From NCBI GenBank assembly GCA_020434375.1, contig JAGRAY010000099.1:1-6580 (forward strand): DNA of 6,580 nucleotides, given 5' to 3'. Under the pieces are notes generated by a model. That model was not told where the DNA came from and made no database searches. It saw only the letters and a program-made list of their open reading frames with translations. Below are positions 1 to 5,102 of this stretch, one piece after another. Numbering within the stretch: the first letter of the stretch is position 1; each line of letters begins with the position of its first letter. The stretch is from Bdellovibrionales bacterium (lineage in GTDB: Bacteria; Bdellovibrionota_G; JALEGL01; JAGRAY01). The translations under genes were made by a program, and so were the position numbers.

Positions 1-73
1 GACGTAAAGATTGGGCAGATGCGGACTTAGAAACTACCAACATCAAAGTGATTAAAACAATGCGTTTTCTCAC
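1..73 (-). CDS. Start of an exported protein, cut off by the left edge
   Basis: Only the first 24 codons are inside the window. Read from a GTG at 73-71, they give a textbook type I signal peptide: a basic start (M-R-K-R), a hydrophobic core (IVLITLMLVV), and a short polar stretch ending S-A-S-A before Gln21, where signal peptidase I should cut. The GTG overlaps the TGA of the preceding gene (GTGA at 73-70), which is the classic arrangement for translational coupling. No Shine-Dalgarno sequence precedes it, so reinitiation by ribosomes ending the upstream gene is likely. Two things support it: the fit of the signal peptide and the overlap with a gene that is itself exported. The function cannot be told from 24 residues. 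The product could be periplasmic or an outer-membrane protein. A short plus-strand open frame covers the same bases but looks less convincing. Confidence 0.7.
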   Translation of the reverse strand, partial: MRKRIVLITLMLVVSKSASAQSLR

Positions 74-1356
74 TTGACACGATGAAGTACTTGTCGAATC
101 TCTGTTTTTGCTTTTTTCACTTCTTCAAGCATGCTTCTCGCTTGATTTAGTTGTATCTGAAGCCAAACGATCGTTTGATCTAACGATGACATCTCTTGAA
201 TTGGACGATTATTGCGCTTATCGCTTCTTTGTTCTCCTCTTAGCATTGCCCTCTCGTCGGTAGGCGTTGGCTGTGTTGGTTCTGGTAAAGCTTTTGTCTT
301 GTTATCCATTTTTTCGACTCCCATGACTGATTTGGCATGAATACTGGCACCAACCTCTTTAGCGTTCTCCGCAAAGGATTCCGAATAAGCCATTGTCGTC
401 GTAGAAGCTTGTTGGGGCTCTTGAACAGTTCCAGGGTTTTCAGTTTGGACCGTAGAGTCTTCAATAGTCGTTTCTGTTTGAGCTGTGTCCGAATTATTAG
501 TAGAAACCTCTGTTGATTCAGTTTTATTCTTCGTTAAAGTAGAATCTGTTTGAATACCGGCCTGCGATTTAGAAAGGCTAGGTTTACCAACGGTAATAAA
601 GCCTTGCTCACCAAAAAATGCCTCTTCCTCAAAGAGTAATGCAAGTTCTCTTTGTAAAAATTTTTGTTTCCGTGTGGAATTGATCTCTGCTTTGATCGTT
701 TTGGAATCTTGGATTAATTGCTTTTCTAGATCTTCCATTGCAAGAAGTTGTTCCTTCAAATCTTGGTCGCTATCGGCTAAAGGAGGAATACCTGATGGCC
801 ATTCTTTAGTATTGGGGGATACCTTTGCAAGGAGTGAAAATCGCTCGATCAGTAGTTTTGACAACTCGTTTGCAGATTTTTGTCTGTTTTCAAGGCTTTC
901 ATGTTTGTCAAATGTATGACGCCTATAAGACTCAATCTGCTGATCAAGCCAATCTACAAATACCAGTTCAATTTCATTTTTTTTCTCAAATAACCTCGCC
1001 CGTGTTGAGTTTAACTCTGTTAAACGATCTGACAAAATTTGTGCATCCTGAAGACGATTCTGAAGTTTATATTTTTTCAAAAACGCCGTTGATCCTTTTG
1101 TTCTTTTGAGTTCTTTAATATGCTCTGAAAGCAAGTTGAGTTGCTTTTTTACATCGTCGATCGAAGTATCTACTTTTTTTATTTGTGCATTAATTTCAAT
1201 ATAGCTTTGGCGACTATCTATTGAAGACGTTTCTGAAAATTTGTCGGGTCGTACGTCTGGGGCATTTGCATTCGCACCTTGACCCAAACAAAGAAATGCC
1301 AGCAAAATAAGTCCTGCAGACCTATTTAGATCAGTCTTGTGGCTTGTGAATCCCAT
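70..1356 (-). CDS. Exported coiled-coil protein of unknown function
   Basis: I do not recognise a family for this 428-residue protein. It starts with a type I signal peptide: Lys7 and Arg12, a hydrophobic core at about 14-26, and an A-N-A site at 28-30. Cys23, the only cysteine, lies in the core without a lipobox, so it is probably not a lipoprotein. Residues 52-83 form a regular coiled coil with hydrophobic residues at 52, 55, 59, 62, 66, 69, 73, 76, 80 and 83. Helical, charged sequence continues to about 248. Residues 258-380 are a low-complexity Thr/Ser/Glu/Gln/Asn linker, probably disordered. A second coiled coil at 392-424 ends the protein. The frame is open up to a TTG at 1440, but ATG 1356 is chosen because it places the signal peptide at the N terminus. 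The gene overlaps the regulator gene by 26 bp. It probably acts in the periplasm or at the cell wall, perhaps as a structural or accessory factor for the neighbouring signalling pair; that role is inferred from position only. Confidence 0.86.
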   Translation of the reverse strand: MGFTSHKTDLNRSAGLILLAFLCLGQGANANAPDVRPDKFSETSSIDSRQSYIEINAQIKKVDTSIDDVKKQLNLLSEHIKELKRTKGSTAFLKKYKLQNRLQDAQILSDRLTELNSTRARLFEKKNEIELVFVDWLDQQIESYRRHTFDKHESLENRQKSANELSKLLIERFSLLAKVSPNTKEWPSGIPPLADSDQDLKEQLLAMEDLEKQLIQDSKTIKAEINSTRKQKFLQRELALLFEEEAFFGEQGFITVGKPSLSKSQAGIQTDSTLTKNKTESTEVSTNNSDTAQTETTIEDSTVQTENPGTVQEPQQASTTTMAYSESFAENAKEVGASIHAKSVMGVEKMDNKTKALPEPTQPTPTDERAMLRGEQRSDKRNNRPIQEMSSLDQTIVWLQIQLNQARSMLEEVKKAKTEIRQVLHRVK

Positions 1357-2698
1357 ATTTTTCAAGCTTATAGTATAGCGCACTTGGCTTAATTCCCAAA
1401 AGCCGGGCTGTTTTAAGTTTGACACCCCCGGCCTTCTCAAATGCCCGGGAAATCAACTCTCGTTCTATTTTTTCCAATGCCTCGGTCAATTTAAGTGATT
1501 CGATGGGAGGAGTATCTATGTAGTTTAAATCATGAGATTTTTTGAATACTGCTGGTAAATCTGTCTCATCAATTTTCTCCGTAGTTGACATGACGCATAA
1601 TCTCTCAATAGTGTTTTCGAGCTCTCGGACATTTCCGGGCCATTGATATTTTAACAAAATTGGAATGACGTTTTCAGAAAGCTTAATAGATTTGCCCGTC
1701 TTTTGAGTGTATTTACTTACAAAATGTTGTACCAAAACTTCAATATCTTCCTTGCGATCCTTTAACGGAGGTACATGTATTGGAATGATGTTTAAACGAT
1801 AAAACAAATCTTCTCGAAAACGACCTTCTTTTACTTCATTCTCTAGATTCCTATTTGTGGCGGCAATGATTCTCACGTCAACTTGTATTGGCCTTGTACC
1901 ACCAACGCGTTCGAAGGTTCTTTCTTGAAGCACGCGTAATAGTTTAGTTTGTACGTGAGATGGAAGCTCTCCTATCTCATCTAAGAAAATAGTGCCTTTG
2001 TCGGCAAGCTCAAATCGCCCCTGTTTGCGATGTTCTGCCCCAGTAAAAGCCCCTTTTTCATGGCCAAAGAGTTCACTTTCCAAAAGATTTTCTGCGAGCA
2101 CAGAGCAATCTGTTTTAATCCATGGACCTTGATTACGTTGACTTTGCTCGTGTATGGCTCGCGCAACTAGATCTTTGCCAGTACCACTTTGCCCTAAGAT
2201 TAGGATCGTGGAATCAGAAGGGGCTGCCAGTCGAATTTGTTTTTTGATTTCTTGTATAGAAGACGAGTGACCCAAAAAGAAGTCGGCTTTACTCTTGGCA
2301 GTTTCTTTTCGCAGAAATTTATTTTCTGCCTTCAATCGAGCATAGGATAGCGCCTGATCCACTTTGGCACGCAGCAAATCAGGAGGAAATGGCTTCGTTA
2401 TAAAGTCGAAGGCACCCGATTTCATGGCTTCGACGGCAATTTCAATGGTCCCAAATGCAGTTATGACAACAACTATCGCGTGAGGATCAAATAGTTGGAT
2501 TTCTTTTAAAACTGCAAATCCATCTAAGCCTTCCATTTTTAAATCTGTCATCACAAAATCCGGACGAATTTTTTTATAAAGATCGATACCTGTTGCACCA
2601 TTTTTTGCTGACTGAACATCGTGACCAGACCTTGAGAGAATTTCTAGAATGCCCTCTCTCATGGTGTCATTATCTTCAATGATAAGAATCTCAGCCAT
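1331..2698 (-). CDS. NtrC-family sigma54-dependent response regulator
   Basis: This 455-residue cytoplasmic transcription activator has the standard three-domain layout. The receiver (about 3-118) has acidic Glu8 and Asp9, phosphoacceptor Asp52, Thr80 and Lys102. The AAA+ domain (about 142-365) has Walker A GQSGTGKD at 169-176, the sigma54-contacting loop GAFTGA at 216-221, Walker B with Asp240-Glu241, the REDLFYRL box at 295-302 and WPGNVREL at 353-360. A Fis-type helix-turn-helix (about 405-447) ends in SALYYKLEKYGI. All key residues are present, so it should hydrolyse ATP and open sigma54-RNA polymerase promoters once phosphorylated. Its ATG overlaps the kinase stop codon (TAATG), so the two are very likely cognate partners. 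It resembles the AtoC/ZraR type, but its target genes cannot be named; I found no convincing sigma54 promoter in the window. Its last 26 bp overlap the next gene. Confidence 0.97.
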   Translation of the reverse strand: MAEILIIEDNDTMREGILEILSRSGHDVQSAKNGATGIDLYKKIRPDFVMTDLKMEGLDGFAVLKEIQLFDPHAIVVVITAFGTIEIAVEAMKSGAFDFITKPFPPDLLRAKVDQALSYARLKAENKFLRKETAKSKADFFLGHSSSIQEIKKQIRLAAPSDSTILILGQSGTGKDLVARAIHEQSQRNQGPWIKTDCSVLAENLLESELFGHEKGAFTGAEHRKQGRFELADKGTIFLDEIGELPSHVQTKLLRVLQERTFERVGGTRPIQVDVRIIAATNRNLENEVKEGRFREDLFYRLNIIPIHVPPLKDRKEDIEVLVQHFVSKYTQKTGKSIKLSENVIPILLKYQWPGNVRELENTIERLCVMSTTEKIDETDLPAVFKKSHDLNYIDTPPIESLKLTEALEKIERELISRAFEKAGGVKLKTARLLGIKPSALYYKLEKYGIHKPQD

Positions 2699-2700
2699 TA
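2696..2700 (-). other. TAATG stop/start overlap between the kinase and regulator genes
   Basis: On the minus strand TAATG contains the kinase stop TAA and the regulator ATG, sharing one base. This is typical of cognate two-component pairs made by coupled translation at a fixed ratio. No Shine-Dalgarno sequence precedes the ATG. Confidence 0.85.
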
Positions 2701-4128
2701 CGCAGGTAATACAATATAAAAAGTCGACCCTTGTCCAATTTCAGATTCAACTTCTATTTTACCTCCGTGAGCTTGAACAATCTTTCTAGCAAACGCAAGT
2801 CCCAAACCGCTCCCGCGTTCTTTCGTCGTAAAAAATGGATTAAATATTGATTCGAGTTGGTCAGTGGCAACACCTTGACCAAAGTCTTTAATCGATATGG
2901 TTAGAAATTTGTCTTTTAGAACGACCTTGATAAGAAGTTCTCCACCATTTTTGCTTGCTTGGATAGCATTTTGCACAATATTCATAAATACGCGTCTCAT
3001 TTGGTAAATATCAAAAAGGGCCTCCAAATCTTCGGGGATATCAAAAATAGCTTTGAGGTCTTTTTGCTCGAGGTCCTGAAGAAATGTATACTTGAGATCG
3101 TCGAAGAATGCTCTAAGTGATACCTTGTTCATTTCAAGAGATGGCTTTCTAGCAAAGTCTAAAAATTCTTGTACAAGCAGTTTTAAGCTCTGAATTTCAG
3201 TATGGATTCGAGCTACATGTCCAAGTGCCTTGGGATCACTTATTTCCTCTTTCAAAAGACCGGCAAAAAGCTCTATTCCACCGAGTGGATTTCGAACTTC
3301 ATGAGCAACCCCCTGCAACATCATCTGTAACTCAAGATCTCTCTCAACGATTTTCTTTCTCATTTCATCCATAGCGTTTCCTAAGAAACCGATCTCATTG
3401 TCTGTCGACAGCTTTACAGGTTGAGTCAGATTACCCGCCCCCATGGCTTCAGCAGATTGAACCAGATTTTCTATAGGTCTTACGATTTTTCTAGACACCA
3501 AGATGCTCGATAAAATAACCAGCGAGATACAAATTAATCCAAAGTATGTTAAGGCACTTCCAAGTTTATTTAGATTTTTAAAAAAACCCGCATTGCCGTC
3601 TACGCCCACATAGGCAATAATTTCCCCGGAAGACATAACGGGCGCAAATGCGGTCTTAAAATATTGCCCATCTTTACTTTGAAACAGAATTGAAGCAGTT
3701 GGCATACCATTTTGAGTGGACTCAAGTTCTGATTGATAAAACTGATGCCTCTCATAGATAGTGCCTGGCACAACGTCTTGCCTTGTATCAAGTAAACTTT
3801 CTGATTGTTTTGTAAATAGGTAAATACGCTTCATTTTGTTAAGAGATCGTATTTCTTCAAATTTAAGCTTTAACAAGTCGTATGTTTTATTATTTTGATT
3901 TTTGGTTGTCAGCGCAGCTAAGTGATAATCTTTGACCTGCATCGCCGCAAACGATGCAATACTTTTTAGTCTCTCTGCCAATTCTTCATCGAGACTTTCT
4001 TTGGCCGTGAAATAAAAATAGATACTTGATGCGTTGAGTAATACAACAAGGGGTAGTAGGTAGTACAAAAGAAGCACATTGCGAATTTTATGTCTTTTGG
4101 AGCCATGACTTATTTGTTTTTGAGACAT
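2698..4128 (-). CDS. Membrane sensor histidine kinase (Cache-like sensor, HAMP, HisKA, HATPase_c)
   Basis: This 476-residue inner-membrane kinase should sense an extracytoplasmic signal and phosphorylate the response regulator encoded immediately downstream. Transmembrane segment 1 is at about 17-40, followed by an extracytoplasmic region of about 150 residues. The end of that region (about 144-178, with KDGQYFKTAFAPV and then AYVGVDG) resembles the last strands of a Cache/PAS-like ligand domain. Transmembrane segment 2 is at about 191-211 and a HAMP linker at about 212-262. The HisKA domain has the H-box HEVRNPL with phospho-acceptor His276; the HExxN form suggests both kinase and phosphatase activity. 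The ATPase domain has Asn383/Asn387, DFGQG at 415-419, NPFF at 430-433 and GSGLGL at 439-444. There is no attached receiver. The start codon directly follows the stop of the YraN-like gene (TAA then ATG), and no Shine-Dalgarno sequence is visible, so expression probably depends on the upstream genes. The ligand is unknown. Confidence 0.97.
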   Translation of the reverse strand: MSQKQISHGSKRHKIRNVLLLYYLLPLVVLLNASSIYFYFTAKESLDEELAERLKSIASFAAMQVKDYHLAALTTKNQNNKTYDLLKLKFEEIRSLNKMKRIYLFTKQSESLLDTRQDVVPGTIYERHQFYQSELESTQNGMPTASILFQSKDGQYFKTAFAPVMSSGEIIAYVGVDGNAGFFKNLNKLGSALTYFGLICISLVILSSILVSRKIVRPIENLVQSAEAMGAGNLTQPVKLSTDNEIGFLGNAMDEMRKKIVERDLELQMMLQGVAHEVRNPLGGIELFAGLLKEEISDPKALGHVARIHTEIQSLKLLVQEFLDFARKPSLEMNKVSLRAFFDDLKYTFLQDLEQKDLKAIFDIPEDLEALFDIYQMRRVFMNIVQNAIQASKNGGELLIKVVLKDKFLTISIKDFGQGVATDQLESIFNPFFTTKERGSGLGLAFARKIVQAHGGKIEVESEIGQGSTFYIVLPA

Positions 4129-4479
4129 TTAGTATTCAATAATATTTTCGAAGTGGTTTATTTCGCCTGTGTCAGTATAAACACAGATCAAGTCTACGCG
4201 AACGTCTTTATCTTTATATTTAGTATTATTCAAATAATGCTGGGCCATGCCCTCATACTTTATTTTCTTTGCGTTCGTAAAATGTACAAAAGGCTCTAAC
4301 CCATCTATTCTTGCACCAGACTTTACTTCCACAAGCAACACATATTGTTGATTTTCCATCACGAGGTCGACTTCTGCTCCTTGAATAATCTTGTTTCTGG
4401 ACAGAAATCTATAGCCCTTTCCCTTCAAATACGCTAACGCGATACTTTCGGCTTTATCTCCCTTTTGTTTGGATTTCAT
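4129..4479 (-). CDS. yraN: YraN/UPF0102 family protein with a restriction-endonuclease-like fold
   Basis: The protein is 116 residues, close to the usual size of about 120 for UPF0102. Family marks are the N-terminal block G7-D-K-A-E11, GYRFLSRN at 22-29, then E36-V-D38 and E51-V-K53, which correspond to the acidic and lysine residues of a PD-(D/E)XK-like nuclease core. They are followed by RVDLICV at 94-100, matching the family's last conserved strand. The canonical GEID motif is changed to AEVD, and the usual basic residues after EVK are mostly missing, so this is a divergent member. Start choice: ATG at 4479 overlaps the rnhB stop as ATGA; a longer reading would need a TTG at 4515 and would add 12 residues outside the family domain. 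Location beside rnhB is common for this family. The cellular role is not firmly known; a DNA or RNA processing function is inferred from the fold. Confidence 0.93.
   Translation of the reverse strand: MKSKQKGDKAESIALAYLKGKGYRFLSRNKIIQGAEVDLVMENQQYVLLVEVKSGARIDGLEPFVHFTNAKKIKYEGMAQHYLNNTKYKDKDVRVDLICVYTDTGEINHFENIIEY
4476..4479 (-). other. ATGA stop/start overlap between rnhB and yraN
   Basis: The minus-strand ATGA holds the ATG of the YraN-like gene and the TGA of rnhB. There is no Shine-Dalgarno sequence just upstream, so translation of the second gene probably relies on ribosomes finishing rnhB. The overlap also decides the start of the YraN-like gene against the upstream TTG. Confidence 0.8.
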
Positions 4480-5102
4480 ACAGTGATACGAAACGATCGC
4501 CGGTGAATTGCACAAGGACCGTGTGAATAAAGAGCTGCATAGTGCTCTTTGGTTCCATATCCCATATGTTTTTTTAAACCGTAAACCGGATAATCATCAT
4601 CTAACGCTTTCATCATGCGATCCCGTGTCACCTTGGCAATGATCGACGCCGCAGAAATAGAAAACACACGGAGGTCGCCTTTAATAATTGTTAATTGTTT
4701 GATTTCCACTGGAATTTTCACGTTTCCATCGATCAAGCAAATATTTGGTCTAGGGACTAGCTGATCAACGGCCTGTACCATTGCCTTTAGCGTTGCCTTT
4801 AAAATATTTAGACGATCAATTTCTTGCGCCGACACAACCCCAACGCCCACAGACGAACACTCATCAAGTATTGCATCATACACATCTTCCCGATGCTTTG
4901 AAGTCAGCTTTTTTGAATCTGTGATTCGACCGATGAGTTTGTGGCACGTGTCTTTTAAAACGACAGCGGCCGCTACCACGGGCCCCGCTAAAGCACCTCG
5001 ACCTGCCTCATCCACGCCAGCAACCACAGGATAATTACTTTTCTTAAGTTGCTTTTCTAGATCATAAGGTTTTAAGTCAAAATCAAACAACGATTCATTC
5101 AT
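4476..5102 (-). CDS. rnhB: Ribonuclease HII
   Basis: RNase HII cuts the RNA strand of RNA-DNA hybrids and nicks beside single ribonucleotides built into DNA, starting ribonucleotide excision repair in the cytoplasm. The 208-residue length is normal. All four acidic active-site residues are visible: Asp31 and Glu32 in GVDEAGRG, Asp125 in LIDG, and Asp161 in KVTRDRMM. Other family marks are SDSKKL-like ITDSKKL at 60-66, SISAASIIAKVTRD at 148-161, and the YPVYGLKKHMGYGTKEH block at 171-187, with the closing HRRSFR at 200-205. The start overlaps the end of aspS by 8 bp, and a GAGGAA Shine-Dalgarno sequence sits 9 bases upstream, the clearest one in the window. The stop overlaps the start of the YraN-like gene (ATGA). 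Nothing suggests loss of activity. Confidence 0.98.
   Translation of the reverse strand: MNESLFDFDLKPYDLEKQLKKSNYPVVAGVDEAGRGALAGPVVAAAVVLKDTCHKLIGRITDSKKLTSKHREDVYDAILDECSSVGVGVVSAQEIDRLNILKATLKAMVQAVDQLVPRPNICLIDGNVKIPVEIKQLTIIKGDLRVFSISAASIIAKVTRDRMMKALDDDYPVYGLKKHMGYGTKEHYAALYSHGPCAIHRRSFRITV

Noticed and set aside
3..77. Plus-strand open frame ending in TGA at 75-77 that could be the tail of a convergent gene
   Set aside because: It covers only 24 codons with no recognisable motif, while the minus strand over the same bases gives a precise signal peptide coupled to the upstream stop. Only sequence to the left could settle it fully.
825..1109. Plus-strand open frame of 94 codons
   Set aside because: It lies antisense to the coiled-coil gene, has no family features, and reflects the composition of the opposite strand. 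The same applies to the plus-strand frame at 674-919.
1275..1305. Lipoprotein signal around Cys23 of the coiled-coil protein
   Set aside because: The residues before the cysteine (A-F-L) do not fit a lipobox, and a normal A-N-A cleavage site follows.
1357..1440. Coiled-coil protein starting at TTG 1440 with 28 more residues
   Set aside because: This would bury the signal peptide internally and read through the regulator's helix-turn-helix codons. ATG 1356 gives a proper N-terminal signal.
1981..2166. Small minus-strand frame within the regulator gene
   Set aside because: It is an out-of-frame shadow of the AAA+ domain, with no start signal or family features. The minus-strand frames at 240-464 and 3600-3791 are rejected for the same reason.
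3766..3781. TGGCAC followed by TTGC on the plus strand, like a sigma54 promoter
   Set aside because: The spacer is 6 rather than 5 bases, giving GG-N11-GC instead of GG-N10-GC. It lies inside the kinase gene and points against the direction of all genes.
4090..4299. Plus-strand frame encoding a hydrophobic, membrane-like peptide
   Set aside because: It is antisense to the end of the YraN-like gene and the start of the kinase gene, both well supported. Apparent hydrophobicity is what antisense of polar coding sequence often gives.
4480..4515. Longer YraN-like protein starting at TTG 4515
   Set aside because: The 12 extra residues are outside the family domain, and the ATG at 4479 forms an ATGA overlap with rnhB and gives the usual length.
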